Source: Nostoc sp. JL33 (GTDB taxonomy: Bacteria > Cyanobacteriota > Cyanobacteriia > Cyanobacteriales > Nostocaceae). From it: DNA of 56,562 nucleotides. The stretch is from the NCBI RefSeq assembly GCF_017114985.1, contig NZ_JABXKP010000024.1, forward strand, positions 1-56,562, in the 5' to 3' direction. Positions 26,361 through 35,215 of the stretch are shown here, piece after piece (within the stretch, counting starts at the first letter, position 1; the number at the start of each line of letters is the position of its first letter). Below the pieces are notes generated by a model. That model was not told the origin of the DNA. It made no database searches and was given only the letters and a program-made list of their open reading frames with translations. The translations under genes were made by a program, and so were the position numbers.

Positions 26361-26525
26361 ACAGGTGTAATCTTAGACTGATATTTCTATTTTAGGAAAT
26401 CTCTGACTGCGCCTAGCGTCTTCGTTAAATGCCATGCGTAGGCGTAGACATCGCTACACTGGATTTATCATAAAAAATAGGCTGTCTGAGTTCATTCACG
26501 AAAACAGGGTAGCAGGAGGAATGCG

Positions 26526-27485
26526 ATGAAAGCAGTGGTTATCTATCGGTATGGCGCGGCTGAGGTGTTGCAGTATGAAGAGGTGGAACAGCCGAAAATT
26601 GAGCCAATGCAGTTACTTGTGAAAGTTCGTGCAAGTAGCGTTAATCCCGTTGATTGGAAAATCCGCCAGGGAATGTTGAGCTTGATTAGCGGCAGCAAAT
26701 TTCCGAAGATTCTGGGGTTTGATGTGGCGGGAGATGTCGTAGCCGTTGGCTCTGGTGTCACACGTTTTAAAGCAGGAGATGCTATCTATGGCAGTACTAG
26801 CTTCCCTGGAGGAGGTTACGCCGAATTTGCAGCCGTAAGAGAAAACTTGGTGGCTTTTAAACCAACAAACCTATCTTATGAAGAAGCTGCGGCTGTACCT
26901 TTAGCAGCGCTTACGGCTTTGCAAGCTTTGCGAGACGAGGGGAATATTCAAGCAGGACAAACTGTTTTGATTAATGGCGCTGCGGGTGGTGTGGGGATTT
27001 TTGCAGTGCAAATTGCTAAGGCTTTAGGGGCAGTGGTGACGGGAGTTAGCAGTACCAAAAACTTGGATTTGGTGAAATCTCTTTTAGCAGACCGCGTGAT
27101 TGATTATACGCAACAAGATTTCACCCAAGATACAGCGCAGTATGACATTATCTTTGATGCAGTGGGTAAGCGATCGCTCTCACAAACCAAAAGAGTTCTC
27201 AAACCCAACGGAATTTATATCACCACACTACCCAGCCCCGAAGTTTTCTTAGAGGGCGTCTTAACAGCGTTCCTTCCCGGTCAAAAAGCGAAATTTATCC
27301 TGGAAAAACCCAACACTCAAGACTTGGTTTATCTCAAAGAATTGATTGAAGCGGGTAAAATTCGTGTGGTGATTGATCGCACATATCCCTTACAAGAACT
27401 CGCGGCGGCTCATAGTTATAGCGAAACTGGGCGTGCTGTGGGGAAAATTGCGTTGGTGCAACCCGTCGTAGACATCGCCATTTAG
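26526..27485 (+). CDS. NADPH:quinone oxidoreductase-like medium-chain dehydrogenase
   Basis: This 319-residue MDR-family protein has an N-terminal GroES-like domain (VRASSVNPVDWKIRQG, FDVAGDVVAVG) and a Rossmann domain with NGAAGGVGIFAVQIAKALGA for NADPH. The catalytic-zinc cysteine is absent, as in quinone oxidoreductases. A GGAGGA site lies just upstream of ATG 26526. The last codons (PVVDIAI, stop) are made of the dispersed-repeat word CCCGTCGTAGACATCGCC, so a repeat has supplied the C-terminus. Confidence 0.88.
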   Translation: MKAVVIYRYGAAEVLQYEEVEQPKIEPMQLLVKVRASSVNPVDWKIRQGMLSLISGSKFPKILGFDVAGDVVAVGSGVTRFKAGDAIYGSTSFPGGGYAEFAAVRENLVAFKPTNLSYEEAAAVPLAALTALQALRDEGNIQAGQTVLINGAAGGVGIFAVQIAKALGAVVTGVSSTKNLDLVKSLLADRVIDYTQQDFTQDTAQYDIIFDAVGKRSLSQTKRVLKPNGIYITTLPSPEVFLEGVLTAFLPGQKAKFILEKPNTQDLVYLKELIEAGKIRVVIDRTYPLQELAAAHSYSETGRAVGKIALVQPVVDIAI

Positions 27486-27526
27486 GGTAACTGAGATTTT
27501 TCACCCTGTAAGGCTTAATATTATTT

Positions 27527-27736
27527 GTGTCACAATTGAGGAAAATAATATATATCCTACAACCCGGCAAGCACTTATGTGTGTGATTATTTGCCAGTAC
27601 TTGTCTAATTTCTACCGGGAAATTCAGCTATTCCGTTTTAGTGACACAATTGGCAATGTGTTTATTTTGGCAGGTAGATGAACTGCAAATCCTTGTATTT
27701 CGTGATGGAACTTGGAGATTTGTCAATGAAACCTAA
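27527..27736 (+). pseudogene. DUF6888-like gene, frameshifted
   Basis: Read with two frame changes this matches the intact gene at 31871-32098. It starts GTG TCA CAA TTG AGG (intact: ATG TCA CAA TTG AGG), continues TRQALMCVIICQYLSNFY and IQLFRFSDTIGNVFIL, then in another frame VDELQILVFRDGTWRFVNET. The frame breaks lie near 27550 and 27675. It overlaps the start of the following DUF6887 gene as the intact copy does. Confidence 0.65.
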
Positions 27737-27959
27737 TTTTGCCCAAATGTCCACAAAAGAGTTGAGGGCGTATGTGCTTGCTAATCGGGAAGATATAGAA
27801 GCGCTAGAAATCCTATTTAATCGCCGTACTCCTGACTCAGAAGCAATTATATATCCATCGATGTTTACTGAAGATGGTAAACCTATAGAAGAGAATAATC
27901 GGATAATTGCAGAAGCGATCGCTCAAAGAGTTCAGCAAGAGAAGAATAATCAGAGATAA
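27726..27959 (+). CDS. DUF6887 family protein, copy 1
   Basis: From ATG 27726 the protein starts MKPNFAQMSTKELRAYVLAN and contains ALEILFNRRTPDSEAI and EDGKPIEENN. It is closely similar to 32070-32315. These short proteins occur beside DUF6888 proteins in cyanobacteria; function is unknown and a toxin-antitoxin role is only a guess. An upstream in-frame ATG at 27678 exists, but lies inside the DUF6888 remnant. Confidence 0.75.
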   Translation: MKPNFAQMSTKELRAYVLANREDIEALEILFNRRTPDSEAIIYPSMFTEDGKPIEENNRIIAEAIAQRVQQEKNNQR

Positions 27960-27964
27960 ATTAA

Positions 27965-28209
27965 TTAATGGCAAGTATGAATTGCAACTAGGAAATCCTG
28001 TTTGGTTGCCGGAAGTTGGCTTAGGAATTGGATGCGATCGCGGCAATTATTCCGGCGTTACTAGAGAATGGCTTTATTGGTATGATCAGTCAGGAAAACG
28101 CTATGCTACACCCCAAGAGAGAATTCAACGGTTAGCGGAAAAATTGCGTAGACGCGTAGCGGCTTGTCGTTAGACATCGCTGGGCATAGATCCAGATAAT
28201 CTTGATTAA
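27965..28209 (+). pseudogene. Uma2 C-terminal fragment with a repeat insertion
   Basis: The frame NGKYELQLGNPVWLPEVGLG, GVTREWLYWYDQSGKRY and RIQRLAEKLR is the C-terminal third of a long-type Uma2 protein. After AEKLR an insertion of about 30 bp of the dispersed repeat (about 28147-28180) introduces an in-frame TAG. The original ending then follows in the same frame (LGIDPDNLD, stop at 28209), as in LRAMGIDPD of the intact gene at 42715. The N-terminal two thirds are missing. Confidence 0.7.
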
Positions 28210-28264
28210 GGAGCGATCGCAGTTAGCAATTAATCTGAAAAACCAACGCGAAACCTAACCCCCT

Positions 28265-28336
28265 AACCCCCTTCCCGACGCTCTAAGGGGGAAAATCAAA
28301 ATCTCTCTCCTTTTAGGAGAGAGGTTTTCCAGATTC
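28265..28336. repeat. CCCCCTTCCCGACGCTCTAAGGG repeat, copy 2
   Basis: Partner of 24843-24912. The hairpin CTCTCTCC-TTTT-GGAGAGAG is followed by GTTTTCCAGATTCC. Confidence 0.7.
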
Positions 28337-28407
28337 CTTGAAAGTCGAAGACATTACTCCAGCTAGTGTATATACTCGTAATCAAACTCTCAACAGAAGC
28401 GAGTATT

Positions 28408-31400
28408 ATGCTGGACTTGTTAGCTCTTTGGGGTGTAACTCAGACCGCCGGGTTTATTTTTAAACCCATTCTGGAAGACTTAGCCAAGGATGCTGCTAAA
28501 GATTGGGCTAAAGATTTATTAAAAGGCATCCCTGGCAAGATTGTCCAGAAACTTAAGAAGGAAGACATAGAAATTGCTGCTGGTAAAGCGTTAAAGGAAT
28601 TTTTGCAACTCATGCAGCAGCAGTTAAAGGTTCGTTGCAAACTTGCTGAAGCTGAGATTAAAGAGTACACCAAAGACATCCAGAAATTTATCAGCGATAA
28701 GTTGGTTACAGAAATTCTTGGTCAGGCTTTTGATATTAATTGTGAATCTCTAGACGCTAAAACCCTAGAAGATAGTTGGAACAGGCTGCAATTAAAACCT
28801 CTGCCAGCTAAGTTTAACTGGCAATCACTTACAGAACAGTATTTTACACAAGTCCAAGAACTGCTTTTAGATTCAAAAGATTTATACCATATCCTAGAAT
28901 TACAAAAGTTATCTGATATTGAAATAAATACCAAAGAAATTGCTGGCGTTATTGTAGATTTTAATTTAGTTAAATATCAAGAAGGAATCCGAGAGCGTTA
29001 TGGCAATCTGAAGTTAGATAGCTTAGATACTAGCGGCTATGCTTATAACGAACTTAAATTATGGCGGATTTTTACTGCTCAAAATGTCCGGGAAGCTCAT
29101 CAAGTATTACCACAAGTTCACGAACTGCCTAAAGAACATCTTAGACGGCTGCGAGAAAGTGACCAAATAGAAGCAGAAATTGAATTAGAAGAATTAGAAC
29201 GCCACAAACGGGTTTATTTTGAACAGCCGATCCGTTCAGTTTTAGATGTTGTCAATAAAAAGCAAGATTATAAATATATTGTGATTTTGGGCGATCCTGG
29301 TTCAGGTAAGTCTACATTGTTGCAATTTCTGGCTTTGAATTGGGCTGAGTCACCACTGGATAATGTTATATCATTACCAATTCCGTTGCTAATTGAGTTA
29401 CGCACTTATATGCGGCGACGGGAAGATAAAGAGTGCAATAATTTTCTAGAATTCTTTCATCAATGTAGTGGTGCTGTTCATCATCTCAATCAGCTTGAAC
29501 TAGATAAAAAATTAAAAGCTGGTAATGCCTTAGTGATGTTTGATGGTTTGGATGAGGTATTTGACCCTGGTAAGCGAGAGGATGTAATTACTGATATTCA
29601 TCGCTTTACTAATGACTATCCTGATGTGCAGGTAATTGTCACATCTCGGATTATTGGCTATAGACCGCAACGATTGCTTAATGCTGAGTTTCGCCACTTT
29701 ATCTTACAAGATTTAGACTCAGAACAAATTCAGGATTTTATCTACCGTTGGCATGAGTTAACTTTTACCGATGCAGTAGATAAGGTGAGAAAACGGGAAC
29801 GGCTACAAAAAGGAATTGAAGCTTCCAAATCTATTGCAGAATTGGCGGGAAACCCTCTGCTGTTGACGATGATGGCAATTCTTAATCGTAATCAAGAGCT
29901 ACCAAGAGATAGAGCCGAGCTTTATAATCAAGCATCGCGGGTGTTGCTTCATCAATGGGATGTGGAACGCGCTTTGACAGAAGATAAGAGGTTAGATCCC
30001 AAGACGATTGATTATAAAGATAAGCAAGCGATGCTGCGTCAGGTTGCTTATCTTATGCAAACTGGTGAGAAAGGGTTGGCAGGTAATTTAATTAATGAAA
30101 ATGATTTAGTCAAGGTTCTGACTGATTATCTCAAAACCATAGAATTTGATAAACCCAGAGAAGCGGCGCGGGTGATGAGAGATCAACTGCGGACTCGCAA
30201 CTTTATGTTATGTTTCCTGGGTGCGGATTATTATGCCTTTGTGCATCGGACATTTTTAGAATACTTCTGTGCTTGGGAGTTTGTCTGGCAGTTTAAAGAA
30301 ACGCAAACGCTGACTATTGAGCAACTTAAGAATGAAGTTTTTGGCAAACACTGGCAGGATGAAAGTTGGCATGAAGTCTTACTGCTAATTGCCGGAATGA
30401 TTGAGCCAAAATTTGTGGGCGAGATTCTTGATTATTTAATGGCACAAGATGGCGAAGAGGAAAAGTTTGTCAATCTCTTTTTAGCGGCTAAGTGTCTTGT
30501 AGAGGTGAGAAATCGCTCGGCGATCGCGTCAACAGCTACTAAATTACTTGACGAACTACAAGACTTAACTAAATATGACATCGGATACTATTATGATGAG
30601 GAAGAAACTAAAGTAGTTCAGAAAATTCGCACTCAAGCGGTTGTAGCAATTGTAACGACTTGGATAGAATCTTCTGACATAAAAAGCTGGCTCAAAGACA
30701 GCGCTACCCAACAAAATAATGATGTGCGAAGTGCAGCACTCCGAGAATTAGCCAAGAATTTCAAAGATGATCCCGACACAAAAACCATCCTCAAAGACTG
30801 TGCTACTCAGGATCATAATTGGTTAGTGAGATGTGTAGCAGTCGGAGAATTAGCCGAGAATTTCAAAGATGACCCCGATACCAAATCCTTCCTCAAAGAA
30901 TGTGCTACTCAGGATAATGATGAGTATGTGCGAAGTGCTGCACTCCGAGAATTAGCCGAGAATTTCAAAGATGACCCCGACATAAAAACCTGGCTCAAAG
31001 AACGCGCTATTCAGGATGATGAGTTTGTGCAAAGTGCTGCACTCAAGGAATTAGTCAAGCACTTTAAAAATGACCCCGACACCAAAAATATCCTCAAAGA
31101 TCACACTACCCAGGATCATAATGGGGAAGTGCGATTTACAGCAATTGCAGAATTAGCCGAGAATTTCTCGGATGACCCCGACACCAAAAATATCCTCAAA
31201 GACCATGCTATCCAAGATCATTATGAGGATGTGCGACGTATAGCAGTCCGAAAATTAGCCAAGCACTTCAAAGATGACCCTGACACCAAAACCTTCCTCA
31301 AAGAATGCGCTACCCAGGATGATAGCGGGGATGTGCGATGTGATGCAGTCCGAGAATTAGCCAAGAATTTCAAAGATGACCCCGACACCAAAACCTGGCT

Positions 31401-31812
31401 CAAAGAACGCGCTACCCAGGATAATAAATGGGATGTGCGACGTGCAGCAGTCGAAGAATTAGCGAATCACTTCAAAGATGACCCCGAAACCAAATCCATC
31501 CTCAAAGAACGCGCTACCAAGGATGATGACAAGGATGTGCGAGGTGCAGCAGTCCAAAAATTAGCTGAAAACTTTAAATATCACGCTGATTTATTTGATA
31601 TCTATCACCAGTGTGCTGTTAATGACCCTTTTAAGGATAGCCATGATCCCCCGTTTAAATACAACCCTCGGCAAATAGCACTTGAGGCAATCATTGAGCA
31701 ATTTCCTCAGCATCCCCAGACTTTACCACTGCTGCGCGATCGCACAGAGAATGACGCAGATGAGCAAGTGCGGGAATTTGCTCAGAAGAAGTTAAAGCAG
31801 TTGGAAGGGTAA
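28408..31812 (+). CDS. NACHT-type STAND ATPase with C-terminal HEAT-like repeats
   Basis: About 1134 residues from ATG 28408 (MLDLLALWG); an in-frame ATG at 28366 is possible. A helical N-terminal region (about 1-270) includes an amphipathic DLAKDAAKDWAKDLLKGIPG. The NTPase has Walker A ILGDPGSGKSTLL at about 295 and Walker B ALVMFDGLDEVFD at about 375-387, then PLLLTMMAILNRN and a winged region. From about 760 there are nine repeats of about 32 residues (consensus VRxAAVxELAxNFKDDPDTK). At DNA level the repeats are nearly identical, so they expanded recently. Such NLR-like proteins are often antiphage or regulated-death sensors; that role is inferred. DUF6887/6888 genes flank it. Confidence 0.85.
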   Translation: MLDLLALWGVTQTAGFIFKPILEDLAKDAAKDWAKDLLKGIPGKIVQKLKKEDIEIAAGKALKEFLQLMQQQLKVRCKLAEAEIKEYTKDIQKFISDKLVTEILGQAFDINCESLDAKTLEDSWNRLQLKPLPAKFNWQSLTEQYFTQVQELLLDSKDLYHILELQKLSDIEINTKEIAGVIVDFNLVKYQEGIRERYGNLKLDSLDTSGYAYNELKLWRIFTAQNVREAHQVLPQVHELPKEHLRRLRESDQIEAEIELEELERHKRVYFEQPIRSVLDVVNKKQDYKYIVILGDPGSGKSTLLQFLALNWAESPLDNVISLPIPLLIELRTYMRRREDKECNNFLEFFHQCSGAVHHLNQLELDKKLKAGNALVMFDGLDEVFDPGKREDVITDIHRFTNDYPDVQVIVTSRIIGYRPQRLLNAEFRHFILQDLDSEQIQDFIYRWHELTFTDAVDKVRKRERLQKGIEASKSIAELAGNPLLLTMMAILNRNQELPRDRAELYNQASRVLLHQWDVERALTEDKRLDPKTIDYKDKQAMLRQVAYLMQTGEKGLAGNLINENDLVKVLTDYLKTIEFDKPREAARVMRDQLRTRNFMLCFLGADYYAFVHRTFLEYFCAWEFVWQFKETQTLTIEQLKNEVFGKHWQDESWHEVLLLIAGMIEPKFVGEILDYLMAQDGEEEKFVNLFLAAKCLVEVRNRSAIASTATKLLDELQDLTKYDIGYYYDEEETKVVQKIRTQAVVAIVTTWIESSDIKSWLKDSATQQNNDVRSAALRELAKNFKDDPDTKTILKDCATQDHNWLVRCVAVGELAENFKDDPDTKSFLKECATQDNDEYVRSAALRELAENFKDDPDIKTWLKERAIQDDEFVQSAALKELVKHFKNDPDTKNILKDHTTQDHNGEVRFTAIAELAENFSDDPDTKNILKDHAIQDHYEDVRRIAVRKLAKHFKDDPDTKTFLKECATQDDSGDVRCDAVRELAKNFKDDPDTKTWLKERATQDNKWDVRRAAVEELANHFKDDPETKSILKERATKDDDKDVRGAAVQKLAENFKYHADLFDIYHQCAVNDPFKDSHDPPFKYNPRQIALEAIIEQFPQHPQTLPLLRDRTENDADEQVREFAQKKLKQLEG

Positions 31813-31870
31813 ATGTAAGCTGATTTACTATTCACAGTAGAAACCGCAAAAGAAAGACTTACTATTATCC

Positions 31871-32098
31871 ATGTCACAATTGAGGAACAGACGATCAACC
31901 CAACCAACGAGACAAGCCTTAGCCTGTGTGCGTGTCTGCCAGATGTTGTCTAACACCTATCGGAGTATTGAACTATTTCGCTTTGATGACCAAACCGGAG
32001 TTGTATTTATTTTTGTCAATGAGGAACTCCAAATCATTGTACCTGCTAATGGAAACTGGAGGTTTTTAAATGCAACCGAATTTTCAAGCAATGACTAA
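31871..32098 (+). CDS. DUF6888 family protein, intact copy
   Basis: 75 residues: MSQLRNRRSTQPTRQALACV, SNTYRSIELFRFDDQTGVVF and EELQIIVPANGNWRFLNATE. It overlaps the next gene by 29 bp, indicating translational coupling. It lies 58 bp after the NACHT gene on the same strand. A decayed copy of the same pair lies upstream of the NACHT gene. Function unknown. Confidence 0.75.
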   Translation: MSQLRNRRSTQPTRQALACVRVCQMLSNTYRSIELFRFDDQTGVVFIFVNEELQIIVPANGNWRFLNATEFSSND

Positions 32099-32315
32099 CA
32101 AAGAACTAATAGCTTACGCACTTGCACATCGGGAAGATGTAGAGCCTTTGCGTGTTTTATATAGCCGCCGCACTCCTGATTCAGAAGCAACTTGGTATGG
32201 GCCAATGGTAGCTGAAGATGGTACACCAATAGAAGAAAATATTCGCATTGCAGAAGAAGCAATTAGGCAACGCATTGAGCAAGCAAATCAAAGCAAGCAA
32301 GATTCTCAAAGTTAA
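32070..32315 (+). CDS. DUF6887 family protein, copy 2
   Basis: 81 residues: MQPNFQAMTNKELIAYALAH, PLRVLYSRRTPDSEATW, EDGTPIEENIRIAEEAI. GGAGG lies before the ATG, inside the DUF6888 gene. Similar to 27726-27959 throughout. Confidence 0.8.
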   Translation: MQPNFQAMTNKELIAYALAHREDVEPLRVLYSRRTPDSEATWYGPMVAEDGTPIEENIRIAEEAIRQRIEQANQSKQDSQS

Positions 32316-32336
32316 GAATAAAAGAGTTGCAAAAAT

Positions 32337-32567
32337 ATGAACAACACAGAAGTTCGTCAGCAAATCAACCAATATTTAGATGGATTATCTTCAGAACGCC
32401 TACAACTGGTTGCTGACTTTTTAGCGTATCTGGCAGATAAGGAGAGTGAAGACGCTACCCAAGAGTTGCTTGATATCCCTGGATTTATTGAATCCTTTGA
32501 AAGAGGTAAAAAAGATATCGCTGAAGGTCGGGTAAAAAGCTGGAGAACAATTCGGTCTGATGTATAG
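32337..32567 (+). CDS. Antitoxin-like hypothetical protein
   Basis: 76 residues: NNTEVRQQINQYLDGLSSER and LVADFLAYLADKE form helices; the end is IPGFIESFERGKKDIAEGRV, as in many cyanobacterial DUF2281-like or RelB-like antitoxins whose toxin gene follows. Here the expected toxin is missing; a palindromic repeat starts 5 bp after the stop. It is probably an orphan antitoxin. Confidence 0.65.
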   Translation: MNNTEVRQQINQYLDGLSSERLQLVADFLAYLADKESEDATQELLDIPGFIESFERGKKDIAEGRVKSWRTIRSDV

Positions 32568-32571
32568 AAGC

Positions 32572-32685
32572 CCTGGCGAATGGAATTCGCGGCTATACAG
32601 ACAAAACCCACCTCCGTGGGTTTCAAATTCTTTGAGTCCGCGCAGGCGGACTTGGTTTGTGTAGCCGCGATTTCTAATCGCCAGG
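32572..32685. repeat. Dispersed palindromic repeat (CCTGGCGA...TCGCCAGG)
   Basis: The arms CCTGGCGAATGGAATTCGCG + GCTATACA and TGTGTAGCCGCGATTTCTAA + TCGCCAGG are imperfect inverted repeats. The inside holds facing AAACCCACCTCCGTGGGTTT and GAGTCCGCGCAGGCGGACTT hairpins. It is a well-known kind of Nostoc/Anabaena repeat. An ORF crosses it but is a by-product. Confidence 0.85.
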
Positions 32686-32723
32686 TATATTTGGTATTGC
32701 TCATCGACGAAAAGCTTATAAAT

Positions 32724-32858
32724 AAATATACAATCGTGATTCAATGGTCACAAGGAGACCAATGTTATGTGGTTTTGCTACCGGAGTTTAGGCATATAAT
32801 GCAGCCTTGCACTCACGGAGAGACTTACGAAGACGCTTTGAATCTTGCAATTACCTGA
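32724..32858 (+). pseudogene. HicB-like antitoxin fragment
   Basis: YTIVIQWSQGDQCYVVLLPEF, QPCTHGETYEDAL is the N-terminal HicB domain, normally about 70 residues. Here it stops after about 45 residues (NLAIT, stop), and its 5' end is fused to the palindromic repeat. No hicA gene is adjacent. Confidence 0.55.
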
Positions 32859-32882
32859 AAATTGCTGTAAATTCGGTCAATA

Positions 32883-33812
32883 TCAGATTGTGATATTATC
32901 GTCCCCCTGCTGATTAATAACTAATCGCAAAATTGATAACCCCAAAATTATCAAAAATAGCACTAGCCCAATCGTGCAAGCATAGCTAATTTCCAAATTG
33001 TTGAAGGCTTGCTCATATAGATAATAAACAATCGTTTTCGAGCTACTGAGTGGGCCACCTTGGGTCATAATGTATACTTCTTCAAACACTTTGGTCGCAG
33101 AAATAGCCGAAATCACCGCCACTAGTGCTAAATACGGCTTCATCAAAGGTATGGTAATATCCCAATGTTTGCTGATACCATCAGAGCCATCGATCGCAGC
33201 GGCTTCGTACACATCAGCAGGAATTGATTGCAACCCGGCTAAATAAATCACCATGTAGTAGCCTAGCCCCTTCCACACGGTGACAGCCATAACGCTGGCA
33301 AGAGAAATTGGTACAATACCAAAAATTTTGGCTGGGCTAGTTAGCCAAGGAATACCTTCTGGAAAAATACCTAAAGCTTTCAGCAACTGATTAAGTAATC
33401 CGTTTTCTGCATACAGCCATTTCCAAGCTATTCCCGCAACCACCATTGAAATTACCACTGGGGTGTAGTACGCTGCTCTAAACCAATTCATCCCCCGGAG
33501 TTTCTGATTTACCAAAATTGCCAGCACTAAGGGAGCAATTACTAAAATTGGTACTACACCCACAAGATATAGAAAAGTGTTTTCCAAGGTTTTCCAAAAA
33601 ACTACATCCTTCCAAAGCTTGAGGAAGTTGGCGAAACCTATCCATTGTGGCGGCTGGGCAATATCTTCATAGCTGGTAAAGCTGAGGTAAAACGCTTGCA
33701 GTGCAGGCCAAAAGACTGTTAACGCCAAAAGAACTAAGGCGGGTAGTAAAAATAAATAGGGGGTCGATCGCTGTTTGATGAATATCCAATTTTTAGGCAT
33801 CAATTGATTCAT
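32883..33812 (-). CDS. Sugar ABC transporter permease (MalF/UgpA type)
   Basis: 309 residues from ATG 33812 (MNQLMPKN); the longer frame adds a low-quality leader made of intergenic repeats. Six membrane segments are visible (for example YLFLLPALVLLALTVFWPAL, VVPILVIAPLVLAILV, VSMVVAGIAWKW-like). The EAA loop EAAAIDGSDGISKHWDITIP, which contacts the ATPase, is intact. Partner permease, binding protein and ATPase are not adjacent. Substrate unknown. Confidence 0.9.
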   Translation of the reverse strand: MNQLMPKNWIFIKQRSTPYLFLLPALVLLALTVFWPALQAFYLSFTSYEDIAQPPQWIGFANFLKLWKDVVFWKTLENTFLYLVGVVPILVIAPLVLAILVNQKLRGMNWFRAAYYTPVVISMVVAGIAWKWLYAENGLLNQLLKALGIFPEGIPWLTSPAKIFGIVPISLASVMAVTVWKGLGYYMVIYLAGLQSIPADVYEAAAIDGSDGISKHWDITIPLMKPYLALVAVISAISATKVFEEVYIMTQGGPLSSSKTIVYYLYEQAFNNLEISYACTIGLVLFLIILGLSILRLVINQQGDDNITI

Positions 33813-34063
33813 ATAGCAGTCTGCTTTGATTTTTGAAATTATTTGCGTAGACAGGGAGTAGGGATTAGGGAGTAGGGAGTGGGGAAGAAGCCTTTTTGGG
33901 GTGTACTGATTTTTTTCAAAAATCAAATACGAGTCCTATATAAGGTTTAATAGTTGTTTTCGCTTTGTCAGCAAGAATTTGGAGATGTGAGTAGATTTAA
34001 GCTTCAATATTCTAAAGGCATATATTTGCGTAGCGCTAATTAATAACTCGGAGAGAAACTGCA

Positions 34064-34726
34064 ATGGAAACTCAGCACAACCCGCTAATTGAACATCAAA
34101 ATGTTCCCATAAACCACCGTGGACTACATGATTTTTTGTACAGTTCAGACGACGAACACACTGCCATTGAGGTGAGTATAACCCCTGAACTGGCAAACAA
34201 TGGTACTGAAATCATTGACCTTGATGCTTGGAGTGCGGCTGCTCAGAACGCAAAAATTGCAGGTGTTTACGCAGTATTGGACGCAGAACGCCGCACGCAG
34301 TACATTGGCTATTCTCGGAATGTGTTGCTTTCCTTAAACGGCCATCTTCGTCAAAATGGTGAGCAAAAGTGTGCTTTTGTCCGCGTGCAAGCATTCAAAT
34401 TCCCCAAGCGTCAAGAAATGGAAGATTTGCGAGATGCGTGGATAGCAGAACTAGAAAGCACACCACCTGGTAATGCAACTGATGGCGAAATGTGGGCTAG
34501 CACAGTCGGCGAAGCTACTAAGGCGGTAATGTCAGAGGCGGAACGTCAAGCCTATGAGGAGAAAAAGTTAAAACTACGGAAAGCAATGGCTGACACAAGC
34601 CTTTCTAAAGAGTCAGAAACAACAGATGCGAGTGAAGCCGAACGTCAACGTCAACTTGAAGCTGCTGTGACAAATGATGACTGGAGTGTAATTATCGACG
34701 CACAGACACAAGAAACTAAGTCTTAG
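34064..34726 (+). CDS. GIY-YIG nuclease-like protein
   Basis: This 220-residue protein contains AGVYAVLDAERRTQYIGYSR (G-V-Y...Y-I-G) at about residues 66-85, followed by R-N-V and later FPKRQEMEDLRDAWIAELES with the family Glu. This is a divergent GIY-YIG fold as found in plant and cyanobacterial chloroplast-type proteins. The C-terminus is charged and helical (EKKLKLRKAMADTS). Nuclease activity not certain. Confidence 0.75.
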   Translation: METQHNPLIEHQNVPINHRGLHDFLYSSDDEHTAIEVSITPELANNGTEIIDLDAWSAAAQNAKIAGVYAVLDAERRTQYIGYSRNVLLSLNGHLRQNGEQKCAFVRVQAFKFPKRQEMEDLRDAWIAELESTPPGNATDGEMWASTVGEATKAVMSEAERQAYEEKKLKLRKAMADTSLSKESETTDASEAERQRQLEAAVTNDDWSVIIDAQTQETKS

Positions 34727-35215
34727 GATGAGTGTTCAGTCCTCTGGTTATTTCCTCACTTGGATAGCCCAGCCATTTACAGGATAAGCTATCCAAGTGT
34801 TTAGATCAATGTTTTTGCTGCTTTGCATAGACGCTATGCAGGTTTAGGGATCTGGCTTAGGGTAGTTTTTTGCTTATAATCATTTTTGTTTATTCTTTTG
34901 AAAATAAGCAATATTTGCTCCTATCGTTCAACCCGCCTACATTAACAATACGCTTGGTGTTAAAGCTAAAATTCTGTATCAAAGCCAATTTTTTAACTAA
35001 CCGCCTTCTGTACGAGACACGAATAGGACTAGCCCTTTCAAGGTGACTCGTAAAATCTCTTTTCTTCTCTCTGCGTTCTCCGTGCCTCTGCGGTTTAAAA
35101 GTCATTTATTTAACCTTATTAGGCGCAGACAACACAGAGAAAAGAGGAATTATTATCCAAAAATTTTACCCACCTTGAAAGGGTTAGTCCTAACTAAGTA
35201 GAACGCCTCTGGTGT
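34727..35215. other. Intergenic region with an inverted-repeat element
   Basis: About 490 bp without a gene. The arms AGGACTAGCCCTTTCAAGGT+G (35025-35045) and CACCTTGAAAGGGTTAGTCC+T (35171-35191) are inverted repeats with a few mismatches, enclosing about 125 bp. This looks like a small MITE-type element. Confidence 0.65.

Noticed and set aside
32580..32858. 92-codon ORF taken as a whole gene
   Set aside because: Its first half is the dispersed palindromic repeat; only the second half is HicB-like, so it was reported as a fragment.
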